From Streptomyces sp. SirexAA-E (lineage in GTDB: Bacteria; Actinomycetota; Actinomycetes; Streptomycetales; Streptomycetaceae): a DNA stretch of 64,000 nt. The translations under genes were made by a program, and so were the position numbers. The DNA is taken from contig NC_015953.1 in NCBI RefSeq assembly GCF_000177195.2, forward strand, positions 496,001 through 560,000, in the 5' to 3' direction. Below are positions 7,275 to 15,410 of this stretch, piece after piece (the first letter of the stretch is position 1; the number at the start of each line of letters is the position of its first letter). Under the pieces are notes generated by a model, which did no database searches, was not told where the DNA came from, and saw only the letters and a program-made list of their open reading frames with translations.

Positions 7275-7937
7275 TCACCGGTGTCCGGTGGGGACCCGCC
7301 CCTCCTTCCGGGCCGGGATCCGCGTCCGGGCCCGTGCCAGCAGGGCCGCGGGATCCGGCTCCGCCTGCAGGGACTTCAGCACCAGCAGCCACCAGTGGTC
7401 CAGCCGCGTCCCCCAGTCCTGCCCGCCCCGCACCTCGTCGGTCAGGGTGCACAGACCGAAGAACGCGCAGACGAGGGTGACGGCGGTGTCCGACGGCTCG
7501 ATGTCCTCGGCGAGTTCACCTCTCGACCGCGCCTCCGCGAGGAGCCGGGTGGCGGCCAGCGCCCAGGCGTCGAACGGTGTGGGTACGGCGGCGTCGATGC
7601 TGCGGCGCTCCGCCCAGAGCCGCGCGCCGGCGCGGGCCACGACGTCCTCGCTGAGGGCCCGCGCGATGTCGAAGCTGAGCACCACCAGCTTCTCCAGCGG
7701 GGGGATCTCGGGGGCGGCATAGGGAGCGGCGAGCTGAGGCCAGCTGGCGAACTGCTCGCGGACCACGGCGAGCGCCAGTTTCTCCTTGCTGGAGTAGTGG
7801 AAATAGATCGCGCCGCTGGTCCGCCCCGAGTGGTCACTTATGTCGTTGACACTGGTTCCCACATATCCACGTTCGACGAAAAGATGTGCTGCGGATTCCA
7901 GTAGCACTTTACGGGTCGCACGCGCCCTGTCCTGCAC
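7275..7937 (-). CDS. TetR regulator resembling gamma-butyrolactone receptors (ScbR/ArpA type)
   Basis: This protein is 220 residues from a GTG at 7937 (longer in-frame starts up to 7991 exist). The helix-turn-helix is at about residues 10-55: ATRKVLLESAAHLFVERGYV, GTSVNDISDHSGRTSGAIYF, HYSSKEKLALAVV. The run GAIYFHYSSKEKLA and the C-terminal region with DAWALAATRLLAEARSRGEL, including a tryptophan where receptors of the ArpA/CprB group have their ligand-pocket tryptophan, point to a butyrolactone receptor or pseudo-receptor rather than a generic TetR. No afsA-type synthase gene is in the window. The adjacent divergent HAD phosphatase and the AT-rich palindrome at 8023-8043 are likely targets. 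A drug-responsive TetR is the alternative. Confidence 0.7.
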   Translation of the reverse strand: MQDRARATRKVLLESAAHLFVERGYVGTSVNDISDHSGRTSGAIYFHYSSKEKLALAVVREQFASWPQLAAPYAAPEIPPLEKLVVLSFDIARALSEDVVARAGARLWAERRSIDAAVPTPFDAWALAATRLLAEARSRGELAEDIEPSDTAVTLVCAFFGLCTLTDEVRGGQDWGTRLDHWWLLVLKSLQAEPDPAALLARARTRIPARKEGRVPTGHR

Positions 7938-8022
7938 CTGTGTTCCACCTTCGCTCTTTTGTTCTATCACCACGACGCGAACGGGCTGCACCCTCCCAGG
8001 TGAAGGGCGCGGTCGCGGTGCG

Positions 8023-8043
8023 CGAAGATTTTATTATTCTTCG
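8023..8043. promoter_or_regulatory. AT-rich inverted repeat, candidate operator (ARE-like position)
   Basis: CGAAGA-N9-TCTTCG, with an AT-rich centre (TTTTATTAT), stands out in otherwise GC-rich sequence. It lies 86 bp upstream of the ScbR-like start in the 569-bp region shared with the HAD gene. The size and AT-rich centre fit an autoregulatory element or a promoter region, but the match to published ARE consensus is only loose. Confidence 0.4.
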
Positions 8044-8506
8044 ACCGTGCGCGTGTGCGGGCGATATCGCGCAATCCGACGCGCCGAGTACCAGCCCTCT
8101 CCCACCGGCCGGCACGCCGCACGCGAGGCGCCCGTCGATTCCCACAAAACACCTGCTCAGCAGGGTGATCGATGGCCTCTCGGACCTCTCCGCCCCCACC
8201 TCGCCGCGCCGCGCGAGGGCCGGCCCCGGAACAGCGCGCAATTCCTATGCACCCGAATTGGTGATTGCGGCAGGCGACGTCGGCAAATTAACGTAATGAT
8301 CACGATGTTTTCGGGCCCTGTCGGAAACGACGGACGCCGCGTCTGTCGCGGCACGCCCCCGGCGCATCGAGCCACGTCGGTGTGTGGCCGCATAAGGCCG
8401 TGCGACATCGCCACTTCCAGAGGCCGAGCGGATCACCCCACCGCCCGGCACCAGCCCGGACCCGCGAACCGAACGGGTCGGCGCCCCTTCCGAGAACGGC
8501 GGAGAA
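8044..8506. other. Long intergenic region between ScbR-like and HAD genes
   Basis: No convincing coding sequence is seen on either strand. It contains patches of lower GC (around 8230-8310, including AAATTAACGTAATGATCACG) that could hold the HAD promoter. The region is long for this window, which fits regulation of the HAD gene or an unrecognised small RNA. Confidence 0.4.
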
Positions 8507-9187
8507 ATGACAGCTCATCCCATCCTTTCCTGGTCCCCGTCCGCGATCGTCTTCGACTGCGACGGCACCCTGATGGACACGGAACGCCACTGGCAGGAAG
8601 CCCGGAACATCACCTTCCGCTCGTTCGGCCTCAAGCCCCCGGCCGGCTTCGGCGAGCGGGCCAAGGGGGTGCACTACGTCGAGTGCGGGGCCCTGATGGC
8701 CGAGGAGACCGGCAAACCCGACCTGGTCGACGACCTGACCGAGGCACTCCTGCGCCACTTCACCGCGCTGGTCGACGAGGACCCCGTCACCATGCCGGGA
8801 GCCTCCGCGCTGGTCCGGCTGGCCGCCCGGCACCGCCCGCTCGCGGTCGCGAGCAACTGCCCGCGCGAGATGGTGGAGTCCTGCCTGGACCGTGCCGGGC
8901 TGCTGGGCTGCTTCGGCCATGTGGTGGTCGCCGGCGAGGACGTACGGCCCAAGCCTCAGCCGGACGTCTACAGCGTCGCCGCCCGCCTCTGCGGTGTCCC
9001 GCCGGAGGAGGCGCTCGCCGTGGAGGACTCGCTCACGGGCATGGAATCGGCCCGCCGGGCCGGTCTCCGCGTGCTCGGTACGGGCCCGTGCCCGCCCGGA
9101 CCCGACGGCGAGGCCGCCGACCTCTGGGTCTCCAGCCTCGCCGACCCCGAACTGGTGGCCTGGGCGCGCGACCACATCGGAGCGTAA
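8507..9187 (+). CDS. HAD-IA family phosphatase
   Basis: This 226-residue protein has all four HAD motifs: I, VFDCDGTLMDT at about residues 15-25; II, LAVASNCPREM (Ser/Asn) at about 110-120; III, the Lys in DVRPKPQPDVY at about 146-156; IV, AVEDSLTGMESA at about 167-178. The cap between motifs I and II is the helical beta-phosphoglucomutase-like type. It is a cytoplasmic Mg-dependent phosphatase of unknown substrate. It starts at ATG 8507 behind GGCGGAGAA. It is divergent from a butyrolactone-receptor-like gene. Phosphatases of this class are found in some butyrolactone gene clusters, where a dephosphorylation step is needed, so a signalling role is possible but unproven. Confidence 0.85.
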   Translation: MTAHPILSWSPSAIVFDCDGTLMDTERHWQEARNITFRSFGLKPPAGFGERAKGVHYVECGALMAEETGKPDLVDDLTEALLRHFTALVDEDPVTMPGASALVRLAARHRPLAVASNCPREMVESCLDRAGLLGCFGHVVVAGEDVRPKPQPDVYSVAARLCGVPPEEALAVEDSLTGMESARRAGLRVLGTGPCPPGPDGEAADLWVSSLADPELVAWARDHIGA

Positions 9188-9230
9188 GGGGGGTGGCCGC
9201 GGGGCCGGGCGGCCCCACGCGCTCCCGGTG

Positions 9231-9896
9231 TCATCCGCCGCCGGGCAGGTAGGGGGCGAGGGTGTGCACGGGACCGGCCGCCGAGGCGAACAGCAGGGCG
9301 ACCCCGACCGCTCCGGGGTCGGGGATGCCGGTCACCCGTTCGCCGAGGTAGCTCGCCCGTCCCATGCGCGCCGACAGTCCCGCCGTGTCGTGCACCCCCT
9401 GCCAGGCGGCGTCAGCCGCCAGGGACAGTGCCCGGTCGGGGGGTGTCCCTCCGGACGCCCCCCGCAGCGCGGCCGCGGCCGGGGTCAGCGCGTCGACCAG
9501 CGTCTTGTCCCCGGGGGCAGCGTCACCCACCCGGCGGATCGCGGCGAGCCCCTGCTCGACGCCCTCCGCGAGTCCGTCCGACGTGAGGCCGTTCCCGGAG
9601 GCGGACCTGCTCAACGCCTGGAAGAGCAGACCGAAGAGCGGACCGCTGGTCCCACCGATCTCGTCGAGGAAGGCCGTGGCCATGCATCCCAGCGTCTCCG
9701 AGGGCCCGGCCTCCGCTCCCCCGGCGTCCAGGAGGTGTCCGGCGGCCCGGACCCCGGCGGTGAGGTTGGTCCCGAAGTCACCGTCACCCACCCGCTGGTC
9801 GAGCGCGGTGAGTTCCGCCTCGGTGGCGTACACCGAGTCGGCGAAGCGGTGCATCCAGTCGCGCGTCAGCGTTCCGTCGAAAGCGGGTGTCGTCAT
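9231..9896 (-). CDS. dhaL: Dihydroxyacetone kinase subunit L
   Basis: This 221-residue protein matches DhaL, the ADP-binding subunit. ALDQRVGDGDFGTNLTAGV at about residues 31-49 supplies the Mg-coordinating aspartates (GDGDxG), GGTSGPLFGLLFQALSR follows at about 81-97, and GDKTLVDALTPA and RASYLGERVTG lie further on. Together with DhaK it phosphorylates dihydroxyacetone. It is downstream of dhaK on the same strand, separated by 55 bp. In PTS-dependent enzymes DhaL carries a permanently bound ADP recharged by DhaM. No dhaM gene lies in the window. Confidence 0.92.
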   Translation of the reverse strand: MTTPAFDGTLTRDWMHRFADSVYATEAELTALDQRVGDGDFGTNLTAGVRAAGHLLDAGGAEAGPSETLGCMATAFLDEIGGTSGPLFGLLFQALSRSASGNGLTSDGLAEGVEQGLAAIRRVGDAAPGDKTLVDALTPAAAALRGASGGTPPDRALSLAADAAWQGVHDTAGLSARMGRASYLGERVTGIPDPGAVGVALLFASAAGPVHTLAPYLPGGG

Positions 9897-9951
9897 GGCG
9901 TCGTCCTCCTGCTCCTGTCACCGGCTGCCGGGGACCCGGCCGCTGCACCCG

Positions 9952-10950
9952 TCACCAGCGCAGCGCCGGGGTGTGTACCGGCGCGTCGTAGAAGTCCAGC
10001 ACGGCGGGACCGGCCACCAGCAGCGTCAGGGAGAAGCCCCGCATGTCGAGTGCCGTGACGTAGTCGCCGACGAGATGGCGGGCCGGCCGGATCCCCCGCG
10101 CGTCGAGCACCTGCCCGAGTTCGCCGAAGATCCCGTACAGCTCCAGCGAGGTGACCGATCCCAGACCGTTGACGAGCGCCACGACCGGTTCGTCGGTGCC
10201 GGGACGCAGCTCGTCCAGCAGGGCCCCGGCCATGTCCTCCACCAGGGCGCGCACGCTCTCCTGGGGCCGGGTGCGGTCGGCGCGTTCTCCGTGGATGCCG
10301 ACGCCGTACTCCAGTTCCCCGGCCGGCAGGTCGAAGGCCCTCTCGCCGGTGCTCGGAGCGTGATGCGCGGCGGAGGCGACCGCGAGGGTCCGGCACCGGC
10401 TCACCACCGCGGTGCCGAGTTCCGTCAGTTCCTCGATCCCCAGGCCCGCGTCCGCGGCGCCGCCGAGGATCTTCTCCACCAGCACCGTGCCTCCGGTGCC
10501 TCGGCGTCCTGCGGCGATCTCCTCGGAGTCGGAGGCCAGGTCGTCGTCGACGAGGACCCGTTTGCAGGTGATGCCGTGGTCGGCGAGGCGTTCGGCGGCG
10601 ATGCCGAAGTTGATCCGGTCGCCCGTGTAGTTCTTGACGATGTGCAGGACGCCGTCCGACCGGGCCGCCGCCAGGGAGGCCCGGTAGATCTGCCGGTTGT
10701 GCGGGGAGGCGAAGACGCGCCCGGGGCACGCGGCGTCGAGCATCCCCGCGCCGACGTAACCGGCGTGCATCGGCTCGTGCCCCGACCCGCCGCCCGAGAG
10801 AAGACCCACGCGCCGTCCCGGTGCGGTGTGCCGGGCGGTGACGTATCCGTCCACGGGGTCGTACTCCACGAGATCCGCGTGTGCGCGGGCGAACCCGGAC
10901 AGCGCATCGGGGACCAGACCGTCGGCGCTGTTCTCGAAGTACCTGGCCAT
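9952..10950 (-). CDS. dhaK: Dihydroxyacetone kinase subunit K
   Basis: This 332-residue protein of normal DhaK length contains LLSGGGSGHEPMHAGYVGAG at about residues 49-68, the substrate-site segment VKNYTGDRINFGIAAE, and the catalytic GIHGE motif at about residues 220-224, whose histidine forms a hemiaminal with dihydroxyacetone. It forms the substrate-binding half of dihydroxyacetone kinase with DhaL. It starts at ATG 10950 with a GGAAGGGG-type ribosome-binding site upstream. Glycerol genes glpK and glpF are in the same window about 23 kb away, but there is no operon link. Confidence 0.92.
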   Translation of the reverse strand: MARYFENSADGLVPDALSGFARAHADLVEYDPVDGYVTARHTAPGRRVGLLSGGGSGHEPMHAGYVGAGMLDAACPGRVFASPHNRQIYRASLAAARSDGVLHIVKNYTGDRINFGIAAERLADHGITCKRVLVDDDLASDSEEIAAGRRGTGGTVLVEKILGGAADAGLGIEELTELGTAVVSRCRTLAVASAAHHAPSTGERAFDLPAGELEYGVGIHGERADRTRPQESVRALVEDMAGALLDELRPGTDEPVVALVNGLGSVTSLELYGIFGELGQVLDARGIRPARHLVGDYVTALDMRGFSLTLLVAGPAVLDFYDAPVHTPALRW

Positions 10951-11110
10951 ACGCGGCGCCCCTTCCGTCCCCGGCCGGGCACGGCCGGATGAGACGACCT
11001 CCGGATGAGACCTCCATGGTGCGGGTGACCCAGGGCATGCGGCAACTCGCGGAGAGTGCCGGATGTCCCGCGATCCGCAAACGGCCTGTGCTCCGGGGCC
11101 CCGTACCGCC

Positions 11111-11734
11111 TCAAACGGGACGTTCCTCCCCGCCCGTCCCCCGGGCGCAGGAGACCGCCACCATCAGGGGCCAGAAGGACTGTTCGAAGGTGACGACGCG
11201 CTCGGCGGCGCCGGCCGTGCCGTGGAGGAAGAGGGCGAGCAGGAACCAGGCGCCGCCGAGCCACATCAACCCGGCGGCCACGAGGGACGGCCCGGGGCGC
11301 AGCCCCCAGGGCGCGGCCGCCCCGCCGGGCGCGAGCGGGGCGGAGCCGCGCCGTACGGCCAGTACCGGCCACAGGGCGAGGAGGCAGAAGCCGACGGCCA
11401 CCACCGTCCCGTGGTCCAGCGACCCGCCGCTGCTGGGGGCCGGGAACAGCGCCAGCAGCATGGCCGTCACTCCTCCGCCGCCGAGCGCCAGCCGCCCGGC
11501 TCGCGCCGCGGGCCGCAGTCCGCACGCGGTGACCACGTGGCAGACCCCCAGGCCGAGCAGGGCCGAGGTCATCACCCAGTAACCGTGGGCACCGTCGGCG
11601 GCCAGGATGCTGATGGTGGCGGAGGCGGGGTCGTAGCCCGGCCCCTGGAGGACCGCCGAGATCGTCCAGCCCCCGACCAGGAGGACCGGGGCACAGGCCG
11701 ACGAGAGCAGGACCCACCAGGGGACGGAACGCAT
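11111..11734 (-). CDS. DUF998 family membrane protein
   Basis: This 207-residue protein has six hydrophobic helices. VLLSSACAPVLLVGGWTIS is followed by the marker segment GPGYDPASATISILAADGA and GYWVMTSALLGLGVCHVVTA, the pattern of DUF998 proteins. The start was placed at ATG 11734 (MRSVPWWVLL) because the upstream 14 residues are hydrophilic and unlike the family. The role is unknown; the family is predicted integral membrane. Downstream is the dhaKL pair, 160 bp away, so it is probably a separate transcription unit. Confidence 0.75.
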   Translation of the reverse strand: MRSVPWWVLLSSACAPVLLVGGWTISAVLQGPGYDPASATISILAADGAHGYWVMTSALLGLGVCHVVTACGLRPAARAGRLALGGGGVTAMLLALFPAPSSGGSLDHGTVVAVGFCLLALWPVLAVRRGSAPLAPGGAAAPWGLRPGPSLVAAGLMWLGGAWFLLALFLHGTAGAAERVVTFEQSFWPLMVAVSCARGTGGEERPV

Positions 11735-11833
11735 CGGATCACGGTAGGACGCCGGGCCCCCCGGCGGGCGCCGCACACGCGGGGCGGGCGGCCTGTGGTT
11801 CCCCCCGGACCTCCCGTGGCGCGGCGCCAGGCG

Positions 11834-13552
11834 TCAGGGCGCCATCTCGTACGTCCCGGAGAGCGCCGCCACACGCTCCCAGACCCGCGCGGAGCGGTCC
11901 GCGTCCGTCACGGGACGCCGCACCGCGCCGATGGCCCAGTCCTGCTGCTCCTGGGTGGCGGACTCCTTGCCGTGGAGTTCGACGGCGTGTGCGGAGAAGT
12001 CGCGGACCAGGACGGAGAACAGCTCGTCGAGCACGTCCGTGTCCAGGTCCGTCGCGCGGGCCTGTTCCAGGATCAGCTGCGCGTGGACCACCAGGGCGAA
12101 GAGCTGGCCGACGGACAGCAGCAGGTCGAGGTCACGGCTCTGCTCCTCGCCGGGTGCGGCCGTGCGGACGAAGTCGCACAGCGCGTCGGCCTGCTCCCGG
12201 AAGCGGGCGACGTTGGGCACGTCGGCGTAGGCGTCGAAGGCGGGGCGCCAGTCGTGGAAGCGGATGGAGCCCAGCCCTCGCGCGGGTCCCTGCCGGAAGA
12301 GGAAGGCGTCGTCCGCCGCGTCCAGCCGGGCCGGGACGGGGTCGTAACCCGCCGGGGCGAGCAGGTGGTTGCGCAGGAACTTCAGGATGAGGGCCAGGTT
12401 GACGTGGACCGTGCCCTCCAGCTTGGGCAGGCTCCGGATCTCGACGGCCGCCTGGGCGAAGTAGGTGTCCTTCTCGAAGCCCTTGGCCGCGATGACGTCC
12501 CACATCAGGTCGATGACCTTCTCGCCCTCCGTGGTCACCTTCATCTTGGTCATCGGGTTGAACAGCAGGTAGCGGCGGTCGTCGGGGCCGGCCGAGCGGA
12601 AGTAGTCCACGGCGCGGTCGCTGAAGAGCTTCATCCCGACCAGCCGGACGTAGGCGTCGGCCAGTTCGCGGCGCACGTGCGGGAAGGCGGTCACCGGGCG
12701 GCCGTAGAGGACTCGGTTGTGCGCGTGGGTGACGGCCTCGTACATCGCGTGCTCGCAGATGCCGATCGAGGCGGTGCAGAGGTTGAACTTGCCGACGTTG
12801 ACGGTGTTGAGGGCGGCGTCGAAGGCGGCGCGGCCGGTGTGCAGTACGTCGTCGGGGCCGACGGGATATCCGGCCAGCCGGAACTCGCTGACGTACTTGG
12901 AGGAGTCGACGACGTTCTTGACCAGGTGGTAGGCCGGGTGGCGGCTGTCGGCCGCGAAGAAGACGTAGCCGTCGGGGCCTTCGACGTCCGTGCGGCGGCC
13001 GAAGACGGAGACCAGTCCGGCGGCGTTGCCGTTGCCGATGTAGTACTTGGAGCCGGAGGCCAGGAAGCCTCCGTCGCCGTCCGGCTCCAGCAGCATGTCG
13101 GTGGAGTAGATGTCGGCCCCGTGCGCCCGCTCGGACAGGCCGAAGGCGAACACCTCACCGCGCGAGAGGAGTTCGGCGGCACGGGTGCGGGCCGCGGCGT
13201 TGTCGCTCTGCCAGACGGGCCCGAGACCGAGGATGGTCACCTGCCAGGCGTACCAGTAGTCGAGCCCGTAGAACCCGAATATCTCGTTGAGCGCCGCGAT
13301 GCGGGCGGTGTCCCATCGCTGGTCCTCGTGTTCCGCGACGGCGGCCGGGGTGAGGAAGGTGGCGAACAGCCGTTCCTTCGCGGCGAAGTCGAGGAACTCC
13401 CCCAGCCAGGCGCGGGAGCGGTAGTCCTCGATCAGCCGGCGCTTGCCGCGGTCCTCGAACCAGTCGACGGTGGCGCGCAGCAGCCTGCGGGTCTCGGGGT
13501 CGAAGTGCGCCGGGTCGTAGGTGCGCGGGTTGAACAGCAGCGGGTCGGTCAT
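11834..13552 (-). CDS. Acyl-CoA dehydrogenase/oxidase family flavoprotein
   Basis: This 572-residue protein shows the acyl-CoA dehydrogenase fold. The helical N-terminal domain is followed by FGLSERAHGADIYSTDMLLE (substrate-binding and FAD contacts) at about residues 136-155, GSKYYIGNGNAAGLVSVFGR at about 167-186, and a C-terminal domain with LADAYVRLVGMKLFSDRAVDY and a long tail. It is longer than classical 380-residue enzymes, nearer to the acyl-CoA oxidase class. It would act on fatty acyl-CoA in the cytoplasm with FAD. It is downstream of the PadR regulator on the same strand (58 bp gap), and the PadR operator upstream likely controls both. Confidence 0.85.
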   Translation of the reverse strand: MTDPLLFNPRTYDPAHFDPETRRLLRATVDWFEDRGKRRLIEDYRSRAWLGEFLDFAAKERLFATFLTPAAVAEHEDQRWDTARIAALNEIFGFYGLDYWYAWQVTILGLGPVWQSDNAAARTRAAELLSRGEVFAFGLSERAHGADIYSTDMLLEPDGDGGFLASGSKYYIGNGNAAGLVSVFGRRTDVEGPDGYVFFAADSRHPAYHLVKNVVDSSKYVSEFRLAGYPVGPDDVLHTGRAAFDAALNTVNVGKFNLCTASIGICEHAMYEAVTHAHNRVLYGRPVTAFPHVRRELADAYVRLVGMKLFSDRAVDYFRSAGPDDRRYLLFNPMTKMKVTTEGEKVIDLMWDVIAAKGFEKDTYFAQAAVEIRSLPKLEGTVHVNLALILKFLRNHLLAPAGYDPVPARLDAADDAFLFRQGPARGLGSIRFHDWRPAFDAYADVPNVARFREQADALCDFVRTAAPGEEQSRDLDLLLSVGQLFALVVHAQLILEQARATDLDTDVLDELFSVLVRDFSAHAVELHGKESATQEQQDWAIGAVRRPVTDADRSARVWERVAALSGTYEMAP

Positions 13553-13610
13553 GGCGGACCGTCCTTCCGGGTGTCGGGGGTGGCTGGAGGGTGGGGAGGG
13601 GCGGGGCGCC

Positions 13611-14177
13611 TCAGGTTCGCGGAGCGGCCGGGCCGATCCGGTGGAGGGTGGCGAGTACGTCGTCGAGCCAGGCGACCGTCATCCGCTCGTAGGCGATGCC
13701 GCCCCGCAGCACGACGTGCTGGAGCTCCTGCCCGGCGTCGAGCGGGGCGGGGGCGCCGGGACCGGTGAAGTCGCGCCGCTCACCGGTGAGGTAGTGCTCC
13801 AGCCGCTCGCTGTGCACCCGGTGGTGGCGCTCGACCTCGCGGATCAGCGCGGCGGGGTCGTCGAAGGCCGCGCCCCGGATCTTCACGGCGAGGTCGTGGC
13901 GGAGGCTCTCGGGTTCGATCGGCTCGTGCAGCCATGCGGCGAGGGCGTCGCGGCCGGGCCCGGCGACGGAGTACTCCTTCTTGTCCGGCCGGCCCTGCTG
14001 CGGGATGTCGCGTACGTCGAGGAGGCCGTCGGACTCCATGCGCTTGAGGACGCGGTAGATCTGCTGGTGGGTGGCCGTCCAGAAGTACCCGATGGACCGC
14101 TCGAACCGCCGGGCCAGCTCATAGCCGGAGCCGGGCTGTTCCAGCAGGGAGACGAGGATCGCGTGGTCGAGGGCCAT
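13611..14177 (-). CDS. PadR family transcriptional regulator
   Basis: This 188-residue protein has the PadR winged helix at residues 1-80 (MALDHAILVSLLEQPGSGYE, then FWTATHQQIYRVLKRMESDG and GRPDKKEYSVAGPGRDAL). A C-terminal Vir-like helical dimerisation domain follows (VERHHRVHSERLEHYLTGE). It probably represses its own gene and the acyl-CoA dehydrogenase immediately downstream. An 18-bp palindrome centred about 22 bp upstream of its start is a good operator candidate. The ligand is likely an acyl or aromatic molecule, by analogy only. Confidence 0.9.
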   Translation of the reverse strand: MALDHAILVSLLEQPGSGYELARRFERSIGYFWTATHQQIYRVLKRMESDGLLDVRDIPQQGRPDKKEYSVAGPGRDALAAWLHEPIEPESLRHDLAVKIRGAAFDDPAALIREVERHHRVHSERLEHYLTGERRDFTGPGAPAPLDAGQELQHVVLRGGIAYERMTVAWLDDVLATLHRIGPAAPRT

Positions 14178-14190
14178 GCCCCGATCGTTC

Positions 14191-14208
14191 TATGCAACTC
14201 GTTGCATA
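14191..14208. promoter_or_regulatory. PadR operator candidate TATGCAAC-tc-GTTGCATA
   Basis: An 18-bp perfect inverted repeat with a 2-bp centre lies 14 bp upstream of the padR-like ATG. Its ATGCAAC half-sites and AT-rich ends resemble known PadR sites, and there is no comparable element elsewhere nearby. Confidence 0.65.
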
Positions 14209-14349
14209 TCAAGAGGCGGCGGGCCGGTGAGACACGGCTCACCCGCGCACCCCGGGGCGATCGCATGGGACACAGGTGGTTTGCGTGGCTCCGTTCCGGT
14301 CACACGACGGAATGTTCCTGACGTCGACCACAGCAAGGTGTGAGTGATC

Positions 14350-14523
14350 ATGGCTGCCGATGAGAAGAGCCAGGCCAAGACCGAGCAGGCCAAGGGCAAG
14401 ATCAAGGAAGTGGCCGGCCGGACCGTGGGCAACGAACGCCTCACCGCCGAGGGCCGCGCCGACCAGGTCAAGGGCGACGCCCGCCAGGCCAAGGAGAAGA
14501 CGAAGGACGCCTTCAAGCACTGA
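14350..14523 (+). CDS. CsbD family stress protein
   Basis: This small protein of 57 residues reads MAADEKSQAKTEQAKGKIKE, then VAGRTVGNERLTAEGRADQV, then KGDARQAKEKTKDAFKH, the CsbD signature (KGKxKExxGxxxGNxxLxxEGxxxQxxGxxxQ) over its full length. CsbD-like proteins are abundant, hydrophilic, general-stress proteins, controlled by sigma-B-type factors. AAGGTGTG lies eight bases upstream of the ATG. It is followed by a strong terminator hairpin. The precise biochemical role is unknown. Confidence 0.92.
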   Translation: MAADEKSQAKTEQAKGKIKEVAGRTVGNERLTAEGRADQVKGDARQAKEKTKDAFKH

Positions 14524-14562
14524 ACACTCCTGGTGCCGCGCCCCGTCCGGGCGCGACAAGGG

Positions 14563-14620
14563 TGGGGTCCGTGCCCGGGGACGCGCGGTCGTTTGCGCGC
14601 GCCCCCGGGTACGGACCCCA
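14563..14620. terminator. Strong bidirectional hairpin terminator
   Basis: TGGGGTCCGTGCCCGGGG (14563-14580) pairs with 14603-14620 with one mismatch across a 22-nt loop. It lies between the csbD stop and the convergent DUF2267 gene. Confidence 0.75.
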
Positions 14621-14677
14621 CGGCATGAGCCCTGACGCCTCCGGGTGTCGGGGCTTCGCTGTGCGCCGGTGTACCCG

Positions 14678-15073
14678 TCAGGCCGCCGCGGTCAGCTCCG
14701 CGCGGCCGAACAGCAGCGCGTATCCGCGGGGCAGCGCGTCGAGGAGACGCCCGGTGACGGCCGCGCCCAGGTGGTCACCGAGCAGCGTGAGGACGGTCGC
14801 GGAGGCCCACCGGGCCTGCGGGCCGGTGCAGTCCAGCCGGGCGGCGACCGCGTCCACGAAGGCGGGCGCGGCCAGCGGCCGGGGGTGCGGTATGGCGCGG
14901 GTGAGCGGCGTCGCGGCCTCGGCGGGCAGGGCGGCGGCCAGCTCGCACCGCTCCTCGCCGGTCACCTGGGCGCCCAGTACGGGCAGGACGGCTCGCAGGA
15001 CCTCCTCGGCCTCCTGGGAGGTGGCGTACCTGCCCGAGTAACGCACCTGCTCGACGAGTTGCTGCCAGTTCAC
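14678..15073 (-). CDS. DUF2267 domain protein
   Basis: This 131-residue soluble protein starts MNWQQLVEQVRYSGRYATSQ from GTG 15073. The pattern VRxxGxYxxxxEAxExLRAVLxVLGxxVTGEERxxLAAxLP, followed by a second similar helical half (DAVAARLDCTGPQARWASATVLTLLGDHL, RLLDALPRGYALLFG), is the DUF2267 signature. The family is common in actinobacteria beside stress genes such as Hsp20 and CsbD, as here, and has no known activity. It shares four bases with a possible small upstream ORF. Confidence 0.85.
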   Translation of the reverse strand: MNWQQLVEQVRYSGRYATSQEAEEVLRAVLPVLGAQVTGEERCELAAALPAEAATPLTRAIPHPRPLAAPAFVDAVAARLDCTGPQARWASATVLTLLGDHLGAAVTGRLLDALPRGYALLFGRAELTAAA

Positions 15074-15327
15074 GCTGATGGTCCTTTCCGGGTACGGAGG
15101 AATGGGTGCGGGTGGTCGGAGGGAAGGCGGCCCGGGACGCTCCGGACGGCCGAGGAGCACGTCGTGTCCCGGGGGAGCTGGACCAGCGGCCGACGCGCGA
15201 GGCCCTCCCCCGGCGCGTCGGCCACGACGCGAGCACGGCACCGGCCGCCCCACTGCACCGTCCACTCGGTGGCCCCCTCGATCCGAGCGGCGGTCGCCCG
15301 GTCGAACCGCTCGGGAACCAGGGGCAC
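15070..15327 (-). CDS. Possible small ORF upstream of the DUF2267 gene
   Basis: An 85-codon frame from GTG 15327 ends in an overlap with the DUF2267 start. Most third positions are G or C, and the central part (IEGATEWTVQWGGRCRARVV) could form strands. There is no good ribosome-binding site, no recognised family, and the last ten codons lose the codon bias. It may be a small coupled gene or simply the leader of the DUF2267 gene. Confidence 0.25.
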   Translation of the reverse strand: MPLVPERFDRATAARIEGATEWTVQWGGRCRARVVADAPGEGLARRPLVQLPRDTTCSSAVRSVPGRLPSDHPHPFLRTRKGPSA

Positions 15328-15410
15328 GACGGCGGGCAGCGGGTTCAGCCGGGATCCCCGGGGGCGGGACGGGCCGCGCCCGCCCGCCCCCGGACCGCGG
15401 CGGCGCCTGC

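Noticed and set aside
11063..13768. Long open frame on the + strand (901 codons) opposite the acyl-CoA dehydrogenase
   Set aside because: It spans several real genes on the other strand and has no recognisable domain.
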